NCBI GenBank assembly: GCA_001466705.2
Contig: LATX02000201.1
Location: forward strand, 124,001 to 188,000
Direction of reading: 5' to 3'
Origin: Moniliophthora roreri
Taxonomy: Eukaryota > Basidiomycota > Agaricomycetes > Agaricales > Marasmiaceae
Length of the DNA: 64,000 nt
Position numbers and translations under genes: made by a program. Positions within the stretch are counted from its first letter, which is position 1. Every line of letters begins with the position of its first letter. This document shows positions 12,415-23,956 of the stretch, in pieces. Under the pieces are notes generated by a model. The model saw nothing but the letters and a program-made list of their open reading frames with translations. It was not told the origin of the DNA and made no database searches.

Positions 12415-12622
12415 GAGGATTCCTTATACGGAAGGTATAAGTGGGGGGGAAAGTTGTGGCCTGATAGACGTCGACAGATCATTTTTGTTTGGTTCGTCTC
12501 GTCATTCCGCTTCGGCCCCCTTGTCATTAGCACTGTCTGGCCTTAAAGAGCTTCCGCAAAACCATATCACCAGAAACGGACTCGTAAATACCATCGGACC
12601 CTGATGGCCCACTGCGGCGAGT
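12415..12622 (+). repeat. Tandem segmental repeat, copy 1
   Basis: This copy shares collinear blocks with 13200-13419: CGGAAGG-TATAAG, GGGAAAGTTG, TCTCGTCA, then the closing block ACCCTGATGGCCCACTGCGG-CGAGT (second copy ACCCTGACAGCCCACTCCGG-CAAGT). Similarity is interrupted by substitutions and small indels, so the duplication is old. Nothing coding was recognised in it. Confidence 0.6.
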
Positions 12623-13199
12623 GAGGACTGGCCTATCTCCTGCTACGAGACAAAGTCTCAGCTCTCCGCAGAGGTGTTTTCTTTCATGTTGAAGTTTCGA
12701 GTCCAACCTTCTCGGGCTTCGACGCCACAAACAGCTAGCCGAAGCACTGTATCTTGCAAGAGATCAAGGTCGAACAATTGTTGTATATGCACTCAAGTAC
12801 GTCCATCTTCACTGTCTAATAGAAGCATGTCAAGGTCCGATCTTAATGATGGTCAATTTGTGGTCAATCCTGTTATTGCCGTATCATGAGCTGTGAGTAA
12901 ATTCATAACCACTGAAGATCCATCAATGATTTCTGTGACAGAATTCAGATTCAGGTCAGCATCAACCAAGCGGAGAGGAGCATCCACTCCATATGATGCT
13001 GGGAACGTGAACTTGGTTGACCCCGCCCCCTGCTATTACAGGCTGTTACACGTTCAAGATTTTCGTGGTCTCATGCCGCCGAGCTAGCGCAGGACAGATA
13101 TTGGATTATTGGACGAGCAAGTTGGAGTATGGAGACCTCGGCTTTGCGCGTTGACCAGAGATATTACGAGGTAATGAGGAATCGTCTTACCACCCAAAT

Positions 13200-13419
13200 T
13201 TTTCCTTTTACCGTGACGGAAGGCATAAGATGGGTGGGAAAGTTGGTCTGTTGATAGGTTATTCTCTTTGGTTGTTTCCTGTCTCGTCACTCGACTTCAT
13301 TTTTATCGCCGTTAGCCCAGGAAAATTATGACTTCGAAGAACTACACACCAGGATGACACCTGCAGACTAATCGGAACTCGTACCTGCCATCAGACCCTG
13401 ACAGCCCACTCCGGCAAGT
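13200..13419 (+). repeat. Tandem segmental repeat, copy 2
   Basis: Second copy of the segment at 12415-12622, same orientation, about 790 bp downstream. The copy ends about 330 bp before the start of the helical-bundle gene at 13747, so it may once have belonged to a duplicated promoter or gene 5' region. Confidence 0.6.
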
Positions 13420-13746
13420 CTTTACTCAACTAGTGTCGTGATGGTTTTTCCTTCTGGCAGTATCATCCAAAGGATTTTGTCGGACAGAAGTGATCAAACC
13501 GCCGTACTTCTATTCATCTGTCCTTATGGGCTTTTACTCCCTACAGCTACTGCCAGTCTGTCATTGCCGTAATAGACTGAATAGCCTCATTTCTCGGTTT
13601 CCCGCCGTCGCTACCACCAATTCTGGCGTCTCTTCTGAAATTTGTGACCACACCCGGCGCCGTTTCCAGTTGCGGTCTTATTCACTTCAATCCGATAAAA
13701 GGCTCCATTACTTCCACCTAACCATGACCAAACACATCCCTCAATC

Positions 13747-14557
13747 ATGACTTCCGACGCTCTTCACACTCCTCCCACTATTTACGACTTCATACTGCAA
13801 GAGCTGAAGGAACACCAGGAGAAGAGCGAAATTCCTTACATTCGAAACATATGCAGCGCTGCAATTCAAATTTATGATAGCTTAGAAGTGGGTTATATTA
13901 TTGGTTTCCTTGAGCTTCTCTGCCACATCTAACATATCCCTCGCTGCTTTACAGAAATGTCAAACCTACGATAAAGATGCTACGAAGCCGCTAGCAGAAA
14001 GGGCGTACGAGTTGGTGTACCTTCTGGCATGCACTATCAGCCACAATGCGGACTCGGTCAGTGGAAGGCCTGGATTGCCTGCGGACGAACGACACGTCTT
14101 CTTGTGCAGACACCTCCAACGTGAAGGTGACGAGCTTTTGCAGTAAGAAATTTAGCTTTCTGAGAACGTTACCGATGGCTGACTTGGCTTGACATCTGTA
14201 TCTTTTGATCTTACAGAGTACTCACGCAAATAAAGGTGTTCATCGAGCGTCTGTCGAATCGTTATACAATCATGATCTGGCTCACGACTCGGTCCTCTAA
14301 CTCAAGGGAAATCTATGCTTTTATGGCAAGACTCTACAAAGCACTTGAAAGTTTCAAGGTAGGTAACATTAGCATATGGTCGTTGCAGTCACGGATGATG
14401 ATTTCGACAGCCTCCTGATGAAACCGTGATCCGAGAGTGTGTAGCAATGCTGGCCACCGTACATGCAATTCGACGTTCCTTCCCTCCCGAAGAAGAAACT
14501 GAACCGTGGAATGTCCGCGTGTACATGCGTGGATTGATCAGTAGTTTGGCCACCTAA
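13747..14557 (+). CDS. Helical-bundle protein, MLKL NTD-like (pair B, short member)
   Basis: Four exons, 13747-13887, 13955-14142, 14217-14358 and 14411-14557, sum to 618 nt (205 residues); phases close. It is predicted all-helical. The opening is IYDFILQELKEHQEKS. Exon 2 begins KCQTYDKDATKPLAERAYEL, aligned with the KCPHHKRALKK helix of the 2061-2982 protein. Exon 3 is QIKVFIERLSNRY. The C-terminus has VIRECVAMLATVHAIRR and YMRGLISSLAT, again matching the 2061-2982 protein. No enzymatic motif, signal peptide or transmembrane segment is visible. The gene is convergent with 14722-15721 (164 bp between stops), repeating the arrangement at 0.9-3.0 kb. Confidence 0.65.
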
Positions 14558-14721
14558 GAACTATAAGTTATACCATTTGGAACTTCGTCTAACTACCTAT
14601 CCCAGCACGTCAGCTGTTGCAATGGTATATAGACGGTGGCAGACTTGTTCCAGAAATATATCCGTTGTCCTGCAACATTCTTCGTACGCTAATAGATGCT
14701 TTCCGTGAACTGTACCATCCT

Positions 14722-15721
14722 TCAGACCATCGCATCAAGACTGACCCTTTCATCCCAATCAGCCAAAAAATCTTGACTCGGACAAAACGAAGAATTATAG
14801 GAATCAAATGCCTGATTGATGCTCGTGTTTCCGCAGTGTGTTAGACTGGTTGAATGCGTTTCATTTGTCGTATAATTCGGCTTGTAGAAAAAGTTACGAA
14901 TCATGACCCGTGCCCCCGTCGCAGACGGTAGAACTGGTGATGAGTTGTTTGGATGTTTGCCAAGTGGCGAGTTTCGTGAGTTGGAATGTCCAACCGCGAG
15001 ACTGTCATTTTTGACTGGAATCTTGAGCATCCACGGTATTTTTTCAAGAAAGCTGGACTGGTGGTATTGTGTATTATTCTTCCTGGAGCTGAGATTGGTA
15101 GTGGACGATGATCGGGTCAATTTCGGCTTGCCATCACCGTTTGTAGAACGCTACGGAAAGGGGATTAGAAGTGGGGAAAATCGGGGCTTACACCGACGCA
15201 CCCTTGGGCTAAAATCACGGTCGACAACATAGTATTGCATAAATATGCGATATCTCTCGATTGCGGTCAGGACAGCCGTGTCAATTCGCCTCAGAGGCAA
15301 AATTCCTGAAAGGAGAACGAGTTGTTCGAGGTTTCTGTTCGATTTTTGGATAAGTATAAAATGAATTGTCGATGGGGATCTAATTACCTTTTCAATGCAT
15401 TGAGCTTGTGACTGACCTGCTCCAACATCGTCACATCGAGGCAAGTGACAGCGAAAACAGCCTCGCAGGTTTCCTGTATGAGCTCGCCAAAAGTGGGAAT
15501 TTCGACCTATGATAAACTTATGAGTTTACCAAAGCAGCATAGAGAGGAACAGCGAGTACCTCTTGGATCGGAAACTCCCGCACGCGCAATGCCAAAGCAG
15601 CGATTTCTCGTAAGGGATTTTCAACGTCTCCCGAAACCTTGGTCAATTTTTTCAAAATGACCATTGTGTCAGGATCAACGGATTCCAGTTTATCGTTCTT
15701 GGGGACGGAATATATGACCAT
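14722..15721 (-). CDS. MLKL/HeLo-like helical-bundle protein with GNT-motif tail (pair B, long member)
   Basis: Four exons, 15560-15721, 15388-15506, 15202-15334 and 14722-15150, sum to 843 nt (280 residues); phases close exactly. Residues 1-138 are helical and align with residues 1-142 of the 939-1971 protein: exon 1 carries VILKKLTKVSG against VILNKLEEASS, exon 2 CEAVFAV against CEAVFTV, and exon 3 ends VVDRDFSPR against ILDGDFRPK. The 142-residue tail is encoded by one exon, is rich in Asn, Ser and Thr, and shares GKHPNNSSP and a HCGNTSINQAFDSYN motif with the partner gene's GRHPNNSLP and HSGNTTVYETINSHN. It has one clear GNT motif, whereas 939-1971 has two. Cell-death or prion-like signalling is inference. 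Confidence 0.65.
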
Positions 15722-17007
15722 AGGCGCAGAGCAAGAGTTTGCGTAGTAGAGTTTGGTTCATGGACGCTATATATCGTATGTCGTAATCGTATGTCGTAAA
15801 CTCAAGCCTAAAATGCGGGCCTTGCGTCTGGCGCATGTACACCCAGTAACTGTCGATATCGTGTATGTACGGAAGGAAAACTATGTTGATGATCTGTTAC
15901 TGGGCCCCCAGGGGGCTCGTCGTGATATCACTGGTACGAGCTCAAGAATGATTAGCGCCTAAACCTTAAGTGAACACTTTGTAATTCCTTTATGTCCCAT
16001 CCTCGATTTGGCCACCAATGCCCTCCTAGGTCCTCATTTTGCGATTTAGAACTGAATCGGGCATGGGAGGAGTGGATAACCTGAATTTTCAAAAGGCACT
16101 TTCTTGCCCAGGGCCTGCTTACGTACCGCTCACGTAACAAAGATCCTCAGGATTGTACGTGAAAAAGCTCGTCAGCACAACTTTCCTTCCGTACGTACAC
16201 GAGACTGGCACTTTCCGGGGGTGTACTACTACTTGCGACGGTGAGTAATGACATGGTATCCGAAGGTCACGGAAACATACTTATCGGTTGCCTGCTGTCA
16301 GTGCTGGTAAAGCGAGCGTAGCGCTCTGGCGGCCCAACGAATCTGAATGTTAGTATGTTGAGGCAGTTCTCATTTCTTGATGCCGAGATCATGAAAGGAC
16401 CTTCCACGGGACATGCCGCATGAGTTCTGAGAGTTTAAGGTAGTGAAATAGCATTCCTCGACGTTTGTTTGCCTGACCTCTACAATCCATGTCGAGTTAG
16501 TCTAGTGATGTGGATGGATCCGATATCGGGAGAAGCAAAGCTTTTTTGCAAGGGCCACTCTCCATCTTCAACGGGGGGAAAGGTAAGCGCTCCGATAACA
16601 AGCTCCCAATCCTCATGCTTCCTGATCAGTTAAAACATTTCTGCAGCGAACGTAGTACCTAGATTTGGTGAAATCTACATATCTCATACCTTATCGTTTA
16701 GACTTGTTCAGGATCTTTCGTCTCTAGTGTTGCATATTATTCGCGGCCTCAAGCAAGGAAATCAGCCATCTTACCAGCCAGCAGCATGGGTATGAGATTC
16801 GACGGTGTGGATCGTTATTATGATAGGTTTCGAAAACCCGTTACAATCTTTGGTACCTATACGCTATCATGATCGAGGGCTGAGGGGATTCGGTAGACAA
16901 ATGTAAGAGACAGGTGACTTTGACTGAATGAAAATCAACACTTACGAAGTCACACTCATGGTCGATGGTATTGGGGTTGAGTAAATGGGCGTTTATAACG
17001 AGTTATA
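15722..17007. other. Gene-poor, repeat-bearing interval
   Basis: No gene supported. It contains the first copy of a dispersed repeat (15971-16190, separate entry). Remaining sequence is of mixed composition with stops in all frames. Confidence 0.4.
15971..16190 (+). repeat. Dispersed repeat, copy 1
   Basis: Collinear with 18858-19070: GGCCACC, CCCTCCTAGG-CCT, GGGAGGA-TGGA, TTTTCAAAAGG, GCCCAGGGCCTGC and CTCACGTAACAAAGATCCTC blocks recur there in the same order and strand. Nothing coding was seen; it may be the remnant of a mobile element or of a duplicated 3' region. Confidence 0.55.
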
Positions 17008-17273
17008 CTGTATCATTTCGATCACTTAGTCAGTCACGGGTCACGGAGGCCTCATTTGTGTTGAAAAGTCACGGTCTGTCACAGGTCACTGCGCTGGTTG
17101 ACGGCTGTTCGGGCTGCTCGGGCACTAGAAACCACCCTAAAGACTACCCAAAATGGCAATTTCTTGTGAAAATTCCCCGAATGTCACAGTCTGACGGCTG
17201 ACCTGACGAGGATAAAATTTCGTTTGCATCGTCACAGGTCACACCACCTGACGAAGTGATCGAAATGATACAG
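17008..17273. mobile_element. 266-bp MITE with terminal inverted repeats
   Basis: The left end CTGTATCATTTCGATCACTT (then A-GTCAG) is the exact reverse complement of the right end (CTGAC-G then AAGTGATCGAAATGATACAG), about 26 bp with one mismatch. Both ends are flanked by TATA (17004-17007 and 17274-17277), consistent with a TA target-site duplication of the Tc1/mariner type or a longer palindromic target. Subterminal GTCACGG/GTCACAGGTCAC motifs recur at both ends. There is no coding capacity, so it is a non-autonomous element. Confidence 0.88.
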
Positions 17274-17277
17274 TATA

Positions 17278-18516
17278 GCTATCGCATAGCCAACAGAATC
17301 GGAAGCGTGCTGCATTGAAAAAAGCAGCATGTCAACCTAGATATATGTAGTGCGGTGACGTTTGAGTGGAGACTAGTCAACGAGCTAGTTCACCTCACTT
17401 GCGAGATCGGACACGGCCTGAGAATGGCAGAACTTTTAGGAGTTGTCCCATAGTATCAGACTAACCATTGGGGTGTGTTTCCTGGGAAGTTCGGAATTAG
17501 ATATTATGGTATGCATAAGGGATGATGAAACTCACGAATGGGGTCTTTCGAACTCTAGAGGCCCTTGCACTGTGTTCATACAAGGTCGAATGGTTAGTTA
17601 CGAGTTCCAATTGTTTTACAGGCGTCGTGCTGTTTAGCTTTCTTGAAAGCATGGACCTGGATGAGATGAAATCATAAGACCGACACCACTAACAGTCTAT
17701 GATCTCGGATCCGGATGTCAGACATGATATTACGATGAGCCGTCACCGAACTCATGGTGGGCTTAAAAGATCCTCAGTATGAGGATGTGGCATAACTCAA
17801 TCCTTATGACATGCTTCGCATGTCAGCTTTTTCAGCCCGACTCCGGAGTCCTCCGTCCGTTCCATCTGCCGCGGGTCACAGCTGTACAGTTGCTCGGGTG
17901 AAGCCGAAACTCTGATTTCTCTCATCAATAACCATCCACTATCGTCGATATTTTTTCCTTCTTTCCAGACACAATGCCGAGTATCGGTGAGATTGCTGAA
18001 AACTAGATTTACTGATCCTTCTGTATTTCAGAGTTGCTAGCAGTAGCAGGAGAGTCTTTGGTATACTTTGTCCATACTCATTGCAATTCTGGTAATGCTG
18101 ATTTTTTTTTTTTTGACCTTTTTTTGACCAGATTCATATTGCTATTGACACAGTTATTATCTGGGTATATGCACTGGATGACAGTGTCAGAGGCGCAGGT
18201 GTGAGGTGTGAGGGAGAGGCATGGGTGAGAGGTGTAGGAGAGAGGTACAGGATGCGACGCGACGCGTCGTCAGGGGCGTCATAGGCAATGATAAGCAGTT
18301 GGAGGTAGTCAGAGGCGGGTCTTGTGCAGGTCAGAGCCAGGGTGTACCGTGTACGTTGTCAGTGATAGTTGGCGGCGCTGTCACTGACAGTCAGTAACAC
18401 TGTCAGCGATAATATCAGTGTGATTTTCTTCGTATTTCTATCCTGTCCTCATATGCATATGTACTTGTTAGTATAAGCAAGCTAAATAGTAGATGTCATA
18501 GCAGGGCCGACTTCCC
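17278..18516. other. Non-coding interval with low-complexity palindromic stretch
   Basis: No gene was recognised. Around 18180-18260 there is a G-rich run with repeated GAGGTGTGAGG/GAGAGGT-type units. At 18355-18420 overlapping TGTCAGTGA/TCACTGACA elements form an imperfect palindrome. These are repeat-like features of unknown origin. Confidence 0.4.
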
Positions 18517-18825
18517 TTGCGCAAGGGTATGCAGTTCAGGGTTCTCGTCATGGAATACATCCCAGACGCCGTTCGGTTCGACTTTTTCCAGGGAACACGA
18601 TCTGATGGTCTACGTATTGCAGAGGACCTCCAATCTATTCGACTTCTGGCGGCACACCGGCGGCACAATGTGCCTCAGCTTACGTTTTCTGGGAGCATCT
18701 TGACAGCTGTCCGCCAATTGCTTCTCTGCTGTAAGGACCGGCCCGAGAAGAAGTCGTTAAGCAGTGTTGATCGGACGGACGTCAGAAAACGTCAGGTTTT
18801 TGTGGATTTGTCGAATAGCGTCTGA
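18517..18825 (+). pseudogene. Possible kinase-like gene fragment
   Basis: A frame of about 100 residues contains FRVLVMEYIPDAVRFDFFQG followed by DGLRIAEDLQSIRLLAAHRR. The segment hinge LVMEYIPDA is reminiscent of the N-lobe/C-lobe hinge of agaricomycete protein-kinase-like (aminoglycoside-phosphotransferase-like) proteins. No upstream lysine motif or downstream HxD/DFG was found, so if the resemblance is real this is only a relic. The call is tentative. Confidence 0.25.
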
Positions 18826-18857
18826 TAGCGTCCAGTAACATCTTGCTGGGGTTTAGC

Positions 18858-19070
18858 GCCCGGACCTAAGCGATATTTTTATCCCGTCGTGTCCCCTCCC
18901 TTCTAAGGCCACCGGGACCCTCCCTAGGACTTACTTCTGCATTCCAGGCCTGAATCCAGCACGGGAGGGCTTGGAACACCCGAGCTTTCAAAAGTTGCTT
19001 TTTTTGCTCAGGGTCCGCTCACGTAACAGAAATCTTCAGAATCGTGTGGTGATGAGCTCATGTCTGACGT
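18858..19070 (+). repeat. Dispersed repeat, copy 2
   Basis: Second copy of the 15971-16190 repeat, same strand, about 2.9 kb downstream. The two copies bracket the MITE and the kinase-like fragment. Confidence 0.55.
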
Positions 19071-19531
19071 TCCGAGAATATATGTGGTTGGTGGTGGAAG
19101 CACAAAGGCGTGTGTTTATTTGGTACATTATTTAGACATCCGAACAAGCGCTCGAGGGACTTTTGCCAGTTAAAAAAGCTACAAGTCCCTCTAGGACTAC
19201 CGCTGATCGTTTACCTTTTCAAATAGATGCACGTTGGCGTACCCAGGTGGTAGCTAGCTCCGAACATAGAGGAAATGAACTAAACAAAGCGTGAACAGTT
19301 GGTGAACAGTCTCGGTACGAAGCCAGAATCGTGAGAATAACTCGAGCGCCCGCCTCGATCAGTGTCCGAGATTCCACTGATTCGGATGGCCCGATTGATT
19401 CCCAGAACAGCAGTTCCTTGCATTAAGGGGTCAAATTGGGTTCACCAACATCAAAAATTCACTATGGATTGATTTTGCAAAGCTACGGAGAGTACAACTC
19501 TTGGGGATACGTGAAAAAAAATAGAGCGTAT

Positions 19532-19627
19532 GCCCCCTGGCTGGATTGAACAACCGACCTTTGCATTGATGAGGAATCATAAATGATCACATACAAGTGC
19601 AACGCACTACCACTGTGCTAAGAGGGC
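19532..19627 (-). tRNA. tRNA-Thr(UGU) with intron
   Basis: On the minus strand GCCCTCT pairs with AGGGGGC (acceptor stem). The D arm is TAGCACAGTGGTAGTGCG, the anticodon arm TTGCA-CTTGTA with anticodon TGT, and the 3' anticodon strand TGCAA. The T arm GGTTGTTCAATCC gives a loop close to the consensus. About 25 nt after position 37 (TGTGATCATTTATG...) do not fit a tRNA arm and form an intron; the remaining length is normal. The body resembles fungal threonine tRNAs. Confidence 0.85.
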
Positions 19628-20579
19628 CTGTGGGCAAGCAACCAAGTCAATACATCAGGGGTGACAACTCTATAGGTATTGGGGTCAGCCTTACGGATGC
19701 AAGCTGGCAGACCCGCCGCTGTCACTAAGACCCAAATTTGAATGAAGGGCAGCGTTGGTTGGATAATGGTGATATATAATGATGTGGCGATTAGGCGAAG
19801 GCATGGCTTTCGCGCTGTCGTTTTGATCTACCGGTCTGACGTGTCAGTTGGTCCTCGGGGAAGCGAGGTGAGTTCAGACCTTCCAGTTTCATGGACATTA
19901 GGGGATGAAGACCAGTGAAATGACATATTGATATAGCCAATCATAAGCACTGGACGCCTCCTAGAGCAATAAAAAAATTTATACAGTTAAGCCGCTTCGC
20001 GGAAAAAGACACAATGCACGTACTTTTTTTAATCAAGTTACACCAGCTACAGAGTGTTGTTCTGTAGCCGTATTCCCGTTGTTTCACGACCTCCGGTTCG
20101 TCTTGCAAGACGGGAGCCCACAGAAGCCTCCTCGACCCAGGTTAACCAATTTACATTCCAGTCCTAAACAAACTGTGAGGGTCCGATTCATCTGTCGCCT
20201 CCAATTAGAGCCTGTCTTTGAGTGAAGCATGGTTAAATGAGTCTTGCAGGAGTAAAGCCTGAAAAGATACGTACCGTATCACAATCCATGCCAACACATC
20301 CCTGTCAATTCCACTCCTTTCAGAACGACTGAGGTGAGAACAAGTTCCCTTTTTCGCGATAGAGGTCCTGGAAGAGCCAAGGCCGACAAGGCGCAATTTG
20401 GATGATGGTGGACGTCGAGAAAAGAGTTAAGAGTTGTGGCTATGCACCTTGCATGATGTATTCCCCACGATCTGTTCCTTGGGCTCCCTTTCTCTGATGC
20501 CCACGAGCACTAGTATTGAAGTGAGTACTCGATCTCTTCTGGAACCGGAACCAGGCTGAGGTATGATTTAGCGTCCGAA
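19628..20579. other. Intergenic, no gene seen
   Basis: No coding region or RNA was recognised between the tRNA-Thr and F-box gene 2. Short A/T runs occur near 19970 and 20025. Confidence 0.45.
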
Positions 20580-21729
20580 ATGGCTACCGCAACGGACCCA
20601 AGGCTTCCACCTGAACTCTGCGATCGCATCATCGACCAATATCAGGACGACAAGCGGGCGCTCTCTGCTTGTTCGCTCGTATGCAAGTCCTGGCTGCCCA
20701 GATCACGCTCGATACTCTTCTCAGCAACTCCAGATCTCTCGGAACATAGCGTCCAAGTACTTGACGCTTTGCTGGTGTCCCCACATTGCACTATCATACC
20801 CTTTGTTCGGTGCATACGTTTTCTTCCGAAGTGGAGCGCGCGAGAGCGGGACTCCTTTCTAGATGCCTTTGAGAGAAGCATCACACGTATCCAGACAGCC
20901 GGTGGAAACCTGAACAAAGTGGAAGTTGCCATGGTATACCCTTCAGAGCTTGTGGGCAGGCCGAATCTCCTTCTACACCTTTCCCAAAGCGTTACATCTT
21001 TATCCTTCATGCACTTTGGCTTCCCCATGAGGATCGACACAAAGTCGATCCTCGAGATTATGGGGGTATTCAGCGAGACGCTGGAGAGCCTCAATCTATA
21101 TCTCGAAATCCCAGGCATCATCACTGGTTCCCCTTTGGAGCCAGCCCCGCCTTTCGCCCAAAAAGTCTGCATGTCACAGCTTCGACGACTTGCATTGTCG
21201 TGTCCGTGGAATGAAGTCCTTCCATGGTTTCTTCTCCCCGGTCAAGTGGAGTTTCCTCGACTGACGTACCTGTCAGTTTGGATGTTGTTCCCAATTCCTG
21301 ATAGCCGTGATCTCCTGCAAAGTTTCCTGGACGAGAAATGCGCAAATACTGTCGAAGATTTAGAACTTCCCTGCTGCTATTGTTATATTCCAGGTTTGTC
21401 GACGTATACCTCGAGTCATGATAGCCTCTGCTAATCTCATCGCGCTTATAGCCATCGATCTCAGCCAATTCACTTTACGCTCCATAATATTCAAAGGGAA
21501 GAACGCAGGGCAGGTCTCGGAAGCTGATTGTAAGAAGATCGTTGATATTGTCTCGACGGCATCTTTCGCCGCCCGAAAGCTCACTGTCGTTGTGACCGAT
21601 GACGGGTTCAAATTACCTTCGTCTAACAAAGATCTTGATCATGTCGAGTGGCTTATAGGATCAAATTTAAGTGAAACAGACGAATTTGAGGACATGGTTC
21701 TGTCTGTTTACAGGGCATGTTTTTCATGA
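20580..21729 (+). CDS. F-box-like protein 2
   Basis: Two exons, 20580-21393 and 21452-21729 (363 residues), with the intron in phase 1 at the position conserved in all four local F-box genes. The N-terminal motif LPPELCDRIIDQYQDDKRAL then CSLVCKSWLPRSRSILF is a clear F-box. The C-terminal exon starts AIDLSQFTLRSI. The middle is leucine-rich with LTYLSV-type strands. It is convergent with F-box gene 3, with 88 bp between stops. Substrate unknown. Confidence 0.87.
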
Positions 21730-21817
21730 TTGTATGATATTTACTATACGGTGTCGTTTTACATTTCCTACCAGATCAAATACATGAATACCCTTCCACT
21801 CCTCCAGGCATTTACTT

Positions 21818-22960
21818 CTACTGTTCTCTATGCTCCCAATCCCATTCATTTTCAAACCACTTCACGCAATCTTTCAGCTTCTCTGCAGAGCGAGGCAGCT
21901 TGAATTTGTGATCCGGGACAAAGACCTTCAGTTTTCGCCCCGAGTCGCAAGCAGGAACCGTCGAAACTATCGTTACGAGTTTCTCAAACTCACTGCTGTT
22001 TTGAGCGGCCCGTCCGGAAAACTTGACTGAGCAAAGGACAGTAAAATTGCTGAGGTCTATGGCTGCAGGAATCAAGAGGATGTGTTGAGTAACAGCAACA
22101 CTTGTAAGATGGAGGTAAATATACTAACCTGGAATCGACTGGTACATGAACGGAAATACTAGATCCTCCACCGTTTTGGCACACAGGGCATCCAAAAACT
22201 GTTGTGCAAGATAATGTTCTCCGAGCAACCAACTGTGCATCGACAATTCCAATTTCTTCAACGCCGGAAACTCGACAAGACCAGGAAATATGAACCACGG
22301 AAGGACTTTGTTCCATAGTACCGCTACTTCAAGGTGACGAAGGCGTACCATATGCAACTTTTTCCGAGACGGAGCCCTAAAATGCAGCAGTTGGCGATGA
22401 AAAATGGGGGGTGTGTCAAGGTGCAATTGCAGACTCTCCAGGGTATCACTAAAGTGATTGAGGAGAGATAAGATCTCCGCGCCGTTGAGTTCGGTCGTAT
22501 AGTAGGATATAGATAGAGAAGTGATGCAGCGGGCGAGGGAATAGAGGAGTGCGGGGTGTTGGAGCAGATAACCAGGACTTGGAAAGCCGCTGATCATCAT
22601 GTCCTTGATGATTGACTTCTGCTCCTCGACGATATTTACGATTTTCCGAAGGTTATGCAGATATAGCTCCACTTGTCCCCTGGGCCCTTCACTAGTGCTC
22701 AGGCAAATGCGCTGAACAAAAGGTAAGAGGGTACAACGCGGGTTCTCCAAAAGTAGCCGAAAGTCGTTTATGTCCTCGGGCTTCAACTTGAACAGACTGG
22801 AGCTTGGGAATAGCAGGACACGGCATCGTGGTACCCACGACCTACACACGAGCGAGGAGGAACATAATGCCTCTTTATCATCGTAGATACAGTCAATGAC
22901 TGCATCACAAATTTCAGGAGGGAGTCTCGCAGTAGGCTCGGGATGTGTATGAGGATCCAT
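21818..22960 (-). CDS. F-box-like protein 3
   Basis: Two exons, 22129-22960 and 21818-22062 (358 residues). The start ATG at 22960 is followed by LPPEICDAVIDCIYDDKEAL and CSSSLVCRSWVPRCRVLLF, the F-box motif. Exon 2 begins AIDLSNFTVL, parallel to F-box gene 2. The closeness of the two convergent genes and the shared intron suggest inverted tandem duplication. Probable Skp1-binding SCF adaptor; no target domain identified. Confidence 0.87.
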
Positions 22961-23956
22961 CTGGACTCGAGACTAGGCGTTGAATCGTTGATGGTGGGTG
23001 CAAGAACCAAACTGAATCAAGTTACCTGATGGATCGGATTAATCCGACCACATTATTAGATGACCCCCCGTAACGTCTCAGAAGGATTATCCGACATTTC
23101 CCCGCATGAACCCACCGTCCTCTCACAGCATTTTCGGAAAACCTTGTCCAAACGCCTCTCTCGAATATAGGAAAAAATTCAACGGGAGACTTCCCGTAAG
23201 GTTGCTTCGCCTAAAATCAAGCAATTAATCGTCTCAGAAGGTTTATCCGAGGTTTTCCCGCCGTTCTCTTAATGCGACTTGAAATAAGAAATTCATTCTA
23301 AATCTATTTTTATCTTTCTGGATCCATCCCTAAATGCGTTTTCGCCTCTCATTTCAAATCTCTCTCTCCTTACCCGACCGCTCCTTGCCTCTTTTGACTC
23401 CGGAGGACTGCCAGGCCTTCATCCACGCAAGCACGCCCAAGGCGTTGCGTAGTTTACCTCCTCTATGTCATGAAATCTCTGATTACCAACTCTGTAAGTA
23501 TACTGCACAACAAAATTTAAATGTAAGGGCATACTACCTCACGCCTTGTCTCCAATGCATCCGGAGCTCGCGGTGTTCTTCGGAACTCCAGCCTAGCCAT
23601 TCTTTGAATCCTCTGAGGGCCTTACAGGAATGCCATGGTGAATTAACCATTCATAAAACAATGTGATATTTCTCTCAGAAAGTCGTCAGAATCGACAAAT
23701 GAGAATCAAAACCTTACGGGAAGTCATCCAATAACAATCCGAGGACCTGAATCCGATCCGTTAGGAGTCAGGTTGAAAGCCCTGTAGGGCTCGTTTGCTT
23801 TGTCAGACAAATCCTTGGACAAAATTCCAAAATTCCAAACTCCGGTTCGAAAGTCGGACAAAATACCTTGCGTTAGTGGTGTTTTCGCGTCAAAGCCCTT
23901 CCGGTTATAGGTCCTGCCGTTTTAACTTTTTGGATGTCACCGGTTTTCTTTACCGC

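Larger units (their letters stand above)
11491..13746. other. Gene-poor interval with a degenerate tandem duplication
   Basis: No gene was supported. The notable structure is a pair of similar segments at 12415-12622 and 13200-13419 (separate entries). Other open frames are short and without domain signal. Confidence 0.4.
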
